Program-made: the position numbers and the translations under genes | Part shown: one piece after another, positions 45,871 to 54,227 of the stretch | Layout of the letters: each line of letters opens with the position of its first letter | How positions within the stretch are numbered: the first letter of the stretch is position 1 | Assembly: GCF_011393025.1 (NCBI RefSeq) | Contig: NZ_JAAOEO010000014.1 | Coordinates: forward strand, 1 to 64,000 | From: Neobacillus terrae | Lineage (GTDB): Bacteria > Bacillota > Bacilli > Bacillales > Cytobacillaceae | Reading direction: 5' to 3' | DNA length: 64,000 nt | Notes under the pieces: generated by a model | What the model saw: only the letters and a program-made list of their open reading frames with translations | The model's database searches: none | What the model was told of the DNA's origin: nothing

Positions 45871-47988
45871 TTATTTTGTAACCATGGCAACATTTTTTAG
45901 ATTCTTACTCGCATTCTTGTCCTGCATATCAATAACGATATTGCCATACTCATCAAAGAGAGCTTTACATAAAGGAGGAATAACTGTTGTACTATCCTTT
46001 TGTTGGATAATTGCTGGACCTGTTAATGTGGTACCATTTGGAATGTCTGAACGATGGTAAAATGACGTTTCTACCTCTTCTAATTGATCATTCACCCAAA
46101 AGTAAACAGGTGCCTTCTTTACCTTTTTAGGATTAAACTCTAATGTCTGCGGTTGTGGAACTAAGCTGCTTTCATTTGTAACAATACCTATACCGATTAA
46201 ACGAATGTTTATCGCCATTACTTCTTGATCTTCAAATTTGCTTGCATATTCTCTTTCATGTACAGCATGGAAGGAATTGACGACTTCCTCAGCCCATTCT
46301 TCATTAATTTCACCTGTAGGCGCTTCTACACGTAATTCATAGCCCTGGCCTTCATAACGACAATCACATACTCTTTTTAAAATGATTTTATCTTCACTGA
46401 TTCCATCTGCTTTTAAAGAACTAATTGCTTGTTCTTCCAATCTGGCAAACTCTTGACGCAGCTTTTCGATATTGCCAATTTTAAATGAACTCCACACGGT
46501 AGAAACCTGTTCATAGGTAATATCCGTACCAAGCAGTCCGATTGCCGCTGTAATACCTGGGAACGGAGGTACGACTACGTAAGGGATGTTCAGCTCTTCT
46601 GCAATATCACAAGCAAACAATGGACCTGCACCTCCTGCTGCTACCAATGTAAACTCCCGTGGGTCATACCCCTTCCTCACACTGTTCATTTCGATAGCGT
46701 TGACCATGTTGTGCGTCATAATTTTTAAGGCTCCGGCTGCTGCATCCAGAACATTTATGTTTAATTTTTCGGCAATATGCTCTTTGTAGACTTTTTCCGA
46801 GAGTTCCGGCTTTAATTCCATACTTCCAGCAAGCCTGTTTTCCCCTCGAATTCTTCCTAATAAAACATTCGCATCTGTAGAGGTTGGTAATGTTCCGCCG
46901 CGGTTGTAACAAGCTGGACCAGGATCGGCACCGGCACTTTGTGGGCCCACACGGAAGATTCCACCTTCGTCCACATAGGCGATGGAACCTCCCCCAGCAC
47001 CTATCGTATCGATATCCACCATTGGAATCATGGCATTATATTGACCAATTCTTGTATCCAATAAGTGACGCATTCTCATTTCTCCGCCTGGTGCTACGCC
47101 GATATCTGCTGAGGTACCGCCGATATCCAGTGTGATGACATTTGAAAAACCAGCGTTTTGGGCTGCTTTAATTCCACCAATAAGACCTGCAACTGGACCT
47201 GATAAAAGTAAATTGATTGGTTTTTCTGCAGCCATTTCAGAGGTAGCAATCCCACCATTTGATTGCATGAGGTGTAATTCTGACTTTACCCCCATATCCT
47301 CAAGGTTCTTTTTAAGTTTCTTTATATAATTGCTTGTTTTAGGACCGATAAACGCATTTAGTGCAACAGTACTAAACCGTTCATACTCCCTGTATTGAGG
47401 AAGGACTTCATTACTAATAGAAAGGAAAACCTCTGGGTACTCTTCCAAAATGATTTCCTTTACGCGATTCTCGTGTTGAGGATTTTTAAAGGAGAACAAG
47501 AAACACACGGCAATGGCATCGACTTTTGCCTCTTTTAATTTTCGGACGTGTTCTCTTGTTTTTTCTTCATCAAGAGGTAATAATACTTCACCCTCTGCAG
47601 TGATACGTTCAGAGACCACCAAACGATTGCGTCTCCTAACAAGAGGGTATTTCTGCCAAGGTAGATCTTGATAGAGCGAGAAATTATATGGGCGTTTGTG
47701 TCTTGCGATATGTAATACATCACGGAATCCCTCCGTGGTCAGCATTCCTACACTTGCACCATTATGCTCCAAAACAATATTTGTTGCTACAGTCGTTCCA
47801 TGGAAAAATTGCTCGATTTGCCCAGGATGGATATTTGCCATTTCGCATATTTCGAAGACACCTTTAATTACGGCTTCGGATGGGTCTTTAGGAGTTGAAG
47901 GTACTTTATGGACAATCGCTCTACCTCCATGTGTATCAGACAAAATCAAATCTGTGAATGTACCTCCTACATCAACACCAATTTTCAT
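45871..47988 (-). CDS. hyuA: Hydantoinase/oxoprolinase subunit A, second copy
   Basis: A 705-residue HyuA family protein. G-V-D-V-G-G-T-F-T-D-L at the N-terminus, L-D-I-G-G-T-S-A-D-I and G-A-G-G-G-S-I-A-Y in the middle, and A-G-G-A-G-P-L-F-A are present. AAGGAGG precedes the ATG. It is the first gene of the operon starting at the sigma-54 promoter at 48175. Two HyuAB pairs in one regulon suggest two ring substrates or stereoisomers. Confidence 0.92.
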   Translation of the reverse strand: MKIGVDVGGTFTDLILSDTHGGRAIVHKVPSTPKDPSEAVIKGVFEICEMANIHPGQIEQFFHGTTVATNIVLEHNGASVGMLTTEGFRDVLHIARHKRPYNFSLYQDLPWQKYPLVRRRNRLVVSERITAEGEVLLPLDEEKTREHVRKLKEAKVDAIAVCFLFSFKNPQHENRVKEIILEEYPEVFLSISNEVLPQYREYERFSTVALNAFIGPKTSNYIKKLKKNLEDMGVKSELHLMQSNGGIATSEMAAEKPINLLLSGPVAGLIGGIKAAQNAGFSNVITLDIGGTSADIGVAPGGEMRMRHLLDTRIGQYNAMIPMVDIDTIGAGGGSIAYVDEGGIFRVGPQSAGADPGPACYNRGGTLPTSTDANVLLGRIRGENRLAGSMELKPELSEKVYKEHIAEKLNINVLDAAAGALKIMTHNMVNAIEMNSVRKGYDPREFTLVAAGGAGPLFACDIAEELNIPYVVVPPFPGITAAIGLLGTDITYEQVSTVWSSFKIGNIEKLRQEFARLEEQAISSLKADGISEDKIILKRVCDCRYEGQGYELRVEAPTGEINEEWAEEVVNSFHAVHEREYASKFEDQEVMAINIRLIGIGIVTNESSLVPQPQTLEFNPKKVKKAPVYFWVNDQLEEVETSFYHRSDIPNGTTLTGPAIIQQKDSTTVIPPLCKALFDEYGNIVIDMQDKNASKNLKNVAMVTK

Positions 47989-48159
47989 ATCTTTCTCCTC
48001 CTTTTCAATCTAGCAACATTCAAAGGAGATAGGGTCGCCTAACATCCATATTCCATCGAACTAGTATTATGGTTTAGTAAAACGGATGTTTTTATGATTC
48101 GGCACTATTTTCCTTATATCCTGCTACTAGTAAATAATATATTTTCACTAACTATACCT

Positions 48160-48175
48160 TGCAAATTTCATGCCA
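48160..48175 (-). promoter_or_regulatory. Sigma-54 promoter of the second hyuAB operon
   Basis: TGGCAT-N5-TTGCA on the minus strand, GG (48174-48173) and GC (48162-48161) 12 bases apart. It lies about 170 bases upstream of hyuA. Confidence 0.85.
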
Positions 48176-48281
48176 ACTATTACATTAATAATGAAATTAG
48201 CAAAAACTATCGTAAAATTGCAAATATTCTCACTTTAATTATTGTTCAAGGGTATTACTTTTCGAACTATTAAATTATTTA

Positions 48282-48319
48282 TGTTTCATGGCTGTTTCAT
48301 TATTCTATTAGATGAAACA
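48282..48319. promoter_or_regulatory. Candidate activator sites upstream of the second hyuAB operon
   Basis: TGTTTCAT at 48282-48289 and 48293-48300 and ATGAAACA at 48312-48319. The last two form a perfect 8-bp inverted pair with an 11-base centre. They lie about 107-145 bases upstream of the sigma-54 promoter. Confidence 0.65.
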
Positions 48320-48354
48320 CAAAGATTAACAAATTTAAACAGAGCCTACGCCCT

Positions 48355-48553
48355 AATCCTTATAAAGGGGGAGGTATCTGAACAGAACCATCATTATATC
48401 TTCACTGAAAATACCTTGGTTCCTGAATTATTCAAACAAGAAGAACTGGAAGAGCTAAAGAAGCATACCGTTCTATTGGGATATTTTAATTTGGGGATGA
48501 TATTTGGATTGCTTAAAAATGCGAGGAAAACGAGTGGACAAATACAGCTTTAA
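48355..48553 (+). CDS. Unrecognised frame, possibly a gene 3' end
   Basis: The plus-strand frame ending at 48553 has protein-like codon use in its last 65 codons (E-V-S-E-Q-N-H-H-Y-I-F-T-E-N and E-E-L-E-E-L-K-K-H-T-V-L-L-G-Y-F). The part before about 48355 overlaps the regulatory boxes and looks non-coding. AAAGGGGGAGG is present at about 48365 but no clean start follows. It may be a gene fragment. Confidence 0.25.
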
Positions 48554-48561
48554 AATTTATT

Positions 48562-49047
48562 TTAAAGACACATTAGGGAAATTGTGGAACGAGGAGGGGA
48601 AGCAAAAGCCCCATGCAAAAGTACCAAGGCATCCGAATTACATTTGGGATCAATTATCAGACGATCGGCTCTGGGTTGTGAACGTCCTTTAATAATATCG
48701 GGAGTTTCTAATAAGAAAAAAATCGAAGTTATCCCTAACTTCTGGCCAACCTTGTCGTATCCCCCGTTAACAATCCGCGAAACCACGTTTTGGTAAGTGA
48801 GGTTCCCTTCCTTGTGCCATGAGGTATAGTCAAATAGCTCATTTTCTAATGCTTGCCCCGGATTGGTTCCGTCAATAACCATTCCCAGAGCTTCACTATC
48901 TCTTTCGTGTTTCTCGAAGTGTAAACACCTCGGGATATGTCCGGTTTCCTTATTCCAAAGGATGTCGCTGCCATTACATGCGTGCGGGCAGTCTAAAAGT
49001 CTTTCTCCTTGTTTCACAATCTCTTCCTCGATTTTTCTGATGTCCAT
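48562..49047 (-). CDS. Unrecognised protein with N-P-G motif
   Basis: About 161 residues starting at the ATG 49047 after GGGGTGAAG. It has a Cys-His-Cys cluster (C-P-H-A-C-N) near residue 21 and a segment L-G-M-V-I-D-G-T-N-P-G-Q-A that recalls the G-x-N-P-G loop of uracil-DNA glycosylase folds, then Q-N-V-V-S-R and F-F-L-L-E-T-P. The last 20 residues look like read-through into unrelated DNA, so the 3' end may be truncated. The open frame continues upstream to 49239 with no obvious start. Function not assigned. Confidence 0.4.
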   Translation of the reverse strand: MDIRKIEEEIVKQGERLLDCPHACNGSDILWNKETGHIPRCLHFEKHERDSEALGMVIDGTNPGQALENELFDYTSWHKEGNLTYQNVVSRIVNGGYDKVGQKLGITSIFFLLETPDIIKGRSQPRADRLIIDPKCNSDALVLLHGAFASPPRSTISLMCL

Positions 49048-49234
49048 GCCTTCACCCCATACATTAGATATTACATCATATCGAAAATGAGGGAATTTTA
49101 TACCCTTTCCGGATTCCATGAATTGATAGATTTTTTCGACCGTCTTTTGTTCCACAAATGCATATCGGTATTCAGGGGAGCTAATCTCCGAGTTGAGAAT
49201 AGCAGTGGATGGAAAAACCGCCGAATTACAAAAA

Positions 49235-49258
49235 GCCACTCAGTCAGAGCGGCTTTTT
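49235..49258. terminator. Hairpin terminator
   Basis: GCCACTC (49235-49241) pairs with GAGCGGC (49247-49253) with one wobble. T-tracts occur in both directions, and it overlaps the 3' end of the zinc-ribbon pseudogene. Confidence 0.6.
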
Positions 49259-49608
49259 ACCTGGTTTTCGACAATGCGGGCATCCCGAACCCCTCGTAGT
49301 CCTATTGGCAATACTAGCTTTCCATTCGTGTGATGGATTTAATAGGCACGTCCACCAAACTTTCTTTTTACTTGCCTTAGTTACATCTTCCGGTTTCAAC
49401 GTTCCAATTTTTTTGGATGCCACTGTTTGGCGATCTCAAGGTATAATGTAGCCAATGAATTGGATTCATGGACAACCTTTCCTGCACATATTGGGCAATT
49501 GTTACCTGCCTTTCGGTTAAAAACCTGTACTTTCCATTCATGTGCAGCGTTATTGGGACATTGCCACCATGCTTTAGCTCCAGAGCCGGGCACAAAAATA
49601 TTAAGCAT
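49244..49608 (-). pseudogene. Zinc-ribbon (DUF4379-type) repeat protein, frameshifted
   Basis: Two zinc-ribbon repeats of the pattern W-W-x-C...H-E-W-x-x-x-V...R...C-P-x-C are encoded on the minus strand. The first gives A-W-W-Q-C-P-N-N-A-A-H-E-W-K and N-C-P-I-C-A-G, then N-S-L-A-T-L-Y-L-E-I-A-K-Q-W-H-P-K-K. At a run of seven A residues near 49408 the frame shifts, and the second repeat continues G-T-L-K-P-E-D-V-T and V-W-W-T-C...H-E-W-K-A-S-I-A-N-R to C-P-H-C-R-K. The 5' end is also truncated. These proteins often accompany restriction or other mobile defence genes. Confidence 0.65.
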
Positions 49609-49620
49609 TTTAGCTCGATT

Positions 49621-50010
49621 CTTAGAGGAAATATAAGGTGTAACAAATGCAAAGAAAGGTATTCTTTTGAGGAAGTTAAGGAAAAGTTCAATAAGGATAT
49701 TTGTACTTTAATAACAGAGAAAATTGTTAATAGGAATACAGAAGTTGGAATATCTTTGTCCAAATGGCCATCATAACACCACTGCTTTACGACTCTTTCT
49801 TAAACGAAAAAATTATGAATGCGATCGTTGTAGAAAAGAAGGATATTACAACTTAATAATCCAGAAGGCAAAAAGTCAAGGTCATACTATCCTTAATAAT
49901 TTCTATGAGAATCAAAATACAATAATTATGTATGTCGATAAGTATGGAAAAAAGAGAGTACGCAGAACCATATACCCTCGATTGTTCCGACAATTTAGTT
50001 ATCTTAGCTA
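49621..50010 (+). pseudogene. Second zinc-ribbon gene remnant, opposite strand
   Basis: Plus-strand frames give N-I-R-C-N-K-C-K-E-R-Y-S-F-E-E-V, then after a frame change L-C-P-N-G-H-H-N-T-T and Y-E-C-D-R-C-R-K-E-G, ending F-R-Q-F-S-Y-L-S. Two C-x2-C pairs and a C-P-N-G-H pair suggest two zinc ribbons. No start codon or full-length frame remains. Confidence 0.4.
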
Positions 50011-50135
50011 AACATACCTTTAAATGCCCGAATCACTTTAAGAGCCTTTTCATTTTCTTTTGTCATTTTGGTTTCGGACTTCAGACGGGTAACTTTCTTT
50101 GCTTCAACCTTTTTCGGTTTCTTTTTATCTCCCAT
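50004..50135 (-). CDS. Small basic protein, 43 residues
   Basis: The product begins M-G-D-K-K-K-P-K-K-V-E-A-K-K-V-T-R and ends F-K-G-M-F-S. GAGGGAGAGG precedes its ATG. It is very lysine-rich. It lies 96 bases after the 62-residue basic gene and beyond its terminator. Size and position make it a possible third member of a SpoIIS-like cassette, but no sequence match can be claimed. Confidence 0.55.
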   Translation of the reverse strand: MGDKKKPKKVEAKKVTRLKSETKMTKENEKALKVIRAFKGMFS

Positions 50136-50199
50136 TTCCTCTCCCTCTCTTCTTGTAACTTCTGGTACTAACCTATACAAGAAAAGGTGGTTTTATACA

Positions 50200-50233
50200 T
50201 AAAAAAAGCAAGATGCGTCATAGCACCTTGCTT
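50200..50233 (-). terminator. Terminator of the toxin-like operon
   Basis: AAGCAAG and CTTGCTT (50206-50212 with 50227-50233) form the stem, followed on the minus strand by seven T residues. It overlaps the stop codon of the 62-residue gene. Confidence 0.7.
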
Positions 50234-50420
50234 AGTGATTTCCAATGTATTGAAGAACCTTTTTGTTCATCTCTTTCACATTCTGAGACATCCGGCTGGT
50301 TGATTTATCTGATAAATGTGTGGTCTTGCTTGCTCTGGCAAGTGTTGACCCAGCCGTTTCTTTCGTCTTAGCGCCACCCGTTTTACCTGCTGATTTAAGA
50401 GTACGCCCCATTGGCTTCAT
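50232..50420 (-). CDS. Small basic protein, candidate antitoxin partner
   Basis: A 62-residue basic, Ser/Thr/Lys-rich protein beginning M-K-P-M-G-R-T-L-K-S and ending K-K-V-L-Q-Y-I-G-N-H. GGGGAGGGC precedes its ATG. It lies 46 bases after the membrane protein gene at 50467. Its size, charge and position resemble SpoIISB, the antitoxin encoded directly after SpoIISA, and S-T-S-R-M...K-E-M-N-K-K loosely recalls the SpoIISB C-terminus. This is an inference. Confidence 0.5.
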   Translation of the reverse strand: MKPMGRTLKSAGKTGGAKTKETAGSTLARASKTTHLSDKSTSRMSQNVKEMNKKVLQYIGNH

Positions 50421-50466
50421 ATAATGCCCTCCCCGTCAGTGGTCTTTTTACCATTATACCACTCAT

Positions 50467-51321
50467 TTAATGAAACGAATAAAAAAGATAGATTAAATTG
50501 GTAATATGAACAGCATCAACTTCAAGAAGCTCGCCGCTTGTATTCTTTAAGACGATAAGCATGCTTCTTTGTTCCATATATACCGGAACAATCATGCTAT
50601 CCTCTTTTATCAGGGAAATAATCTCAGAATGAAAAAGGGAGGAAACGTATTCTTCCTTCTCATTCCCTAACTCAAAGGAATTAAGCCTTTCGATGTCATC
50701 TACTAGCCTATTGATCGCTTGAAGGAGCGAAACGTCTTCAATATACGTTTCAAGTTCTTCGTTGTTCATTTTTGCTCTTTCTTCACTTGGTATAAGGTTA
50801 GCATCAAAGGGTTCAACCGCCAGTTCCCATAGTTGAAGGGCAAATCCATACTGGTCAGAATACAGTTTCAGATATTTCTCTAATTCGTCCCTTTCAAAAA
50901 TGGCATTTGGTTCAGGAATCGCTTCCTCCTCAAAATACGTGCCTGCATTCTGAATCATCTCTGACATTGTTCCTACACGTCTCATTGTCCCTCTATGAAT
51001 CTTGTTATTTGCTTCAATAACATTTTCCACATAATCCCCATACTGAAACTCCGCCTTCCAGATTTTCATTATACTTGGCGTTAATATCAGTGATAGGTCA
51101 ATAAAGATAACAATTGCCGTCAGGGTAATCAAAAACTGCCAATTGGATATCTTTATTTCATCCATTAGGATGCCCAATGCCACTGCACCTATAAAAATGG
51201 TATAAAGGGTTTTTCTTAATGCCCTTAGAGAAGCATGGTATTTCATATTATCAACCAGGAAAAACACCAGGTTCCCGATAGAAAAAGCCAACAATATACT
51301 TACAAAAATCTTAAATGCCAC
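50467..51321 (-). CDS. Membrane protein, candidate SpoIISA-like toxin
   Basis: A 284-residue protein starting at a GTG, with two or three N-terminal membrane helices (first I-L-L-A-F-S-I-G-N-L-V-F-F-L-V, then L-Y-T-I-F-I-G-A-V-A-L-G-I-L, then F-L-I-T-L-T-A-I-V-I-F-I-D-L) and a soluble C-terminal domain of about 190 residues. R-K-T-L-Y between helices recalls the R-K-T-W-Y of SpoIISA, and the soluble part has V-I-E-A-N-N-K-I and a Y-L-K-L-Y-S-D-Q-Y-G segment in comparable places. SpoIISA toxins damage the cell membrane and are neutralised by a small cytosolic partner. The match is by topology and short motifs only. Confidence 0.5.
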   Translation of the reverse strand: MAFKIFVSILLAFSIGNLVFFLVDNMKYHASLRALRKTLYTIFIGAVALGILMDEIKISNWQFLITLTAIVIFIDLSLILTPSIMKIWKAEFQYGDYVENVIEANNKIHRGTMRRVGTMSEMIQNAGTYFEEEAIPEPNAIFERDELEKYLKLYSDQYGFALQLWELAVEPFDANLIPSEERAKMNNEELETYIEDVSLLQAINRLVDDIERLNSFELGNEKEEYVSSLFHSEIISLIKEDSMIVPVYMEQRSMLIVLKNTSGELLEVDAVHITNLIYLFYSFH

Positions 51322-51483
51322 TCCCCCAACTCCTCTCTTACTTCTTTCTTTCTACGAGTGGTTGAATTGCCTTCTTTTATTCTATCATAATGAAATATCT
51401 TCCTGAGCAATTTGAAATAAAAAGATGCCATAATCTAGGCATCCTCCTTCTCGACACAAGGTACTATAACATCTTGGGATGGA

Positions 51484-51876
51484 CTATTTGCGTATATGCT
51501 TCTCAAGCTCCTGGCGGATATTATCCGAAATAGGTTCAGCCTTTCTTACTTTTTTATTAAAATTGACATAGGTAGCAGTCCCCTTAGCACATAACTCTCC
51601 TGATTGATAAAGCTCTTCCTCAAGAATAAAACTGGAATTCCCTATATGTTTAACCCATGTATGTACTTCCACTTCACGGCCATAAAAGATTTCTTTAATA
51701 TAATCAATGTTAAGGTTTACTACAACGCATCTCCAGTCAGCAAATGATAAATCAGGGTTAAATATCCTAAATATATTTTCCCTGCCAGCCTCAAACCAGA
51801 CAGGTACACAAGTATTATTAATGTGTCCCATACCATCTGTTTCAGAAACACGGGGTTGAATGGTTAATTTAAACAA
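51484..51876 (-). CDS. 4-hydroxybenzoyl-CoA thioesterase-type acyl-CoA thioesterase
   Basis: About 130 residues with a hot-dog fold of the YbgC/FadM type. The catalytic segment is V-S-E-T-D-G-M-G-H-I-N-N, with the usual Asp, followed by V-V-V-N-L-N-I-D-Y-I-K-E and Y-V-N-F-N-K-K. It hydrolyses acyl-CoA thioesters in the cytosol. I prefer the TTG at 51876 because GGAGGG lies 6 bases upstream; the TTG at 51879 is too close. Single gene. Confidence 0.85.
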   Translation of the reverse strand: MFKLTIQPRVSETDGMGHINNTCVPVWFEAGRENIFRIFNPDLSFADWRCVVVNLNIDYIKEIFYGREVEVHTWVKHIGNSSFILEEELYQSGELCAKGTATYVNFNKKVRKAEPISDNIRQELEKHIRK

Positions 51877-52007
51877 CAAATTCCCTCCAATTTAATCTAT
51901 GTATTTAAACAGGCTCATAATAAGCCAATTTTTCTAAATAGTCAATCAACTGGATAAATACATACCTATAAAGAAAGTCCATTCCAGCCTGGAACGGACT
52001 TTCTTCT

Positions 52008-53301
52008 TTACTTAACTATTGGTAAAACCACTGATGAAAGATGCAGACTGTCATGCATGATTGTTACAATTCCCCCAAGTTGTTTACCAAACTGCGGAAG
52101 CGGGGACAAGGAATGTGGGAAATCACTCGGACCAACCGCAATTCTTAGCTTGTGCCCCTTTTGAATAAAAGCATTCGTTGGAAATATTTCTACATTGAGT
52201 TTCATAAACTGGCCTGGAACAACCTCTTCCTGCTGATTCAGCCGTAAAAGGGTGCCATGGCTGAATGAGTTCGCCATCCAGGTATCTCGATTTGCTTTTA
52301 TCAAGCTTCCTGAAACTCGCAGCCAGCCAACCTGCAGTAAGCTCAGTCGATGTTCCATCAGGAGCAACATCTGTTACCCTTACAGATACTACAGCCTCTC
52401 TCGCTGTTGTTTTTATAAATAACTCAGCACCAATCGGACCCGCGCTGGAAAATATCATGAAGCACTCCTGAAATAAATGCTGGCACCTTAACATTTTCAG
52501 CGGAGAAAATAGGTGATCTCATATGCCAGTTAGGGCCATCGTAAGCCATCTCTCCGCCTGTCAGCAATTCAGACAAAGTGGTCCCCGGGAAATCCTGTTG
52601 TACTGCCTGCATGGCTAAGGATCAGTGTCGACGCATCAATTGGCTCTGTTAAAGTGTAAGTCAGTGGAAGCAGTCCTGAAGATGTAACAAGTCCCATCCT
52701 AAGCGGAATAAATCCGGTATTCATCAGGCCCCCGGACATCAATATGTCGCGGTATGTATCAGCCATTGGCACAATCGGAAAAATGGCTTTTAAAGCGGGC
52801 GGCTGCTGTGGGGCAGTTAAGAGCTGATTAATTGCACTATACGATGCTCCCCATAATCCACAACATTCCCGTCGCTCCACTTCTGCTTTGACGCCCAGTC
52901 GACCAGCTCATATCCAACTTTTTGTTCCGATTATCCGAAAGAATCCAGGCACCCTCTTATCTACCTGTTCCCCAAACATCTACAACTACAAGCACATATC
53001 CCCGTTTTACAAATTAGTCGTTTGCTGACCCAAGTGAACTATTTTTATTATATGGGGTTTGTGTCAGAATTAGTGGGCACTTTCCTGGTGTATCAGGCCA
53101 ATAAACATTCGCAGCTAGGCGGACTCCATCTCTCATTGTTATGAATACATCAATATCCGTAACCATTTTAAACTCTTCTGGTCTGTCGTAGTCTGTCCAT
53201 TGTTCGGGAGTTGCCAATGAAGTTTCAGCTTCAAATACAGGTATGTTAGTAAGCGTGGTCATTAAAATGATTACAAAAGTACTGACTAAGAAAGTTTTCA
53301 A
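52008..53301 (-). pseudogene. CocE/NonD-type serine hydrolase (peptidase S15 fold), multiply frameshifted
   Basis: Five overlapping fragments in different frames together cover most of a CocE/NonD hydrolase. The N-terminal piece has a signal peptide, then V-F-I-T-M-R-D-G-V-R-L-A-A-N-V-Y-W-P and T-Q-T-P-Y-N-K. The next has the nucleophile region G-A-S-Y-S-A. Later pieces give I-F-S-A-E-N-V-K-V-P-A-F-I-S-G-V and the C-terminal jelly-roll part with L-R-I-A-V-G-P-S-D-F-P. At least four frameshifts and a stop disable it. It was an exported esterase or peptidase. Confidence 0.75.
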
Positions 53302-53459
53302 TTTATAACCCTAAAGATCACCCCATTGTTCATACTTACCTACATAATACCCCTACTTAAAAGTTATTTATCTAGACTAAGGGCAGTATTCTGATAGTAC
53401 TTAAGCTGTAATTTTAAAAAGATATCATAAAAATATCTAATTTATAAAAACGAATTAAA

Positions 53460-53477
53460 GCTGCCTTTTTTGGCAGC
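53460..53477. terminator. Short hairpin
   Basis: GCTGCC and GGCAGC close a loop of six T residues. The T-tract is weak on both sides, so its role is uncertain. Confidence 0.35.
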
Positions 53478-53537
53478 CTTAAACCATACTTAAATATTAA
53501 AAAATATTTCACTGTTTAACTATCTATTTCACTGATG

Positions 53538-53785
53538 TTAATTAGCGTAGATCGCTAGTTCTAAATCGAGTTGATTTTTAATAAGTTCAAGACATTCCTC
53601 CGAAGATTTGGTAAATATCTGTATTTCATTAAACAATCGCATATGACCTGCGTGCACACATCCCACAGAAGGACAGACAAGTGTTTTCAATAACAGCCAC
53701 TTCTGGATATTCTGCTTCTACGTTGATCTAGATCAAGACTGTTTATTAAACTGCCATCTCATATTTCTACTACAACAATGCCCAT
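53538..53785 (-). pseudogene. YuzB/DUF1450-type gene, disrupted
   Basis: After AGAGGAGG, an ATG at 53785 opens a frame M-G-I-V-V-V-E-I with a TGA replacing the usual Cys codon. The next frames give Y-P-E-V-A-V-I-E-N-T-C-L-S-F-C-G-M-C-A-R-R-S-Y-A and I-F-T-K-S-S-E-E-C-L-E-L-I. The C-L-x-x-C-x-x-C cluster is typical of DUF1450 proteins such as YuzB. A nonsense codon and about two frameshifts disable it. Confidence 0.55.
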
Positions 53786-54123
53786 AACAGAACCAGCCTC
53801 CTCTCTTTAATGAAAAGTTCTTCCCGCTTAGGAAATAATCATTATTTCAAATGTTTATCTTCATGCTTCTTTAGGATCTCAATAATATCAACATCATCAA
53901 ATAAATATTCCTATTATAGAGCTGCATCCCTGCGATATAAAAAAATATCAAATCTATACATTGTGGTTGTATTCCATTTATTGTCGGAATCACTTTTTTC
54001 ATTAAAATTGACAAGAAAATATTTACAGATAATTACTCCTTTAAGTTCTGTCAACATTGCCTCTACCCATTACGTTATAGTCAAGAAAAAATAAGATGAC
54101 AAAGTTCAGCCAAATCTCTTTTA

Positions 54124-54151
54124 TTGAATTATTCACCTACTTTGATATAAT
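54124..54151 (+). promoter_or_regulatory. Sigma-A promoter of the 164-residue hypothetical gene
   Basis: TTGAAT (54124-54129) and TATAAT (54146-54151) with 16-base spacing. It lies about 75 bases before the ATG at 54228 and excludes the longer frame from 54096. Confidence 0.6.
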
Positions 54152-54227
54152 AATAACAACTAGGTTACTTTTTGTACACTTGTTACTTTTCGTTTTAAAA
54201 TTTGAACAACAAAGTGAGGACATAAAA

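Noticed and set aside
53810..54094. 94-codon plus-strand frame
   Set aside because: Ser/Tyr-rich low-complexity content, no ribosome site, upstream of a mapped promoter.
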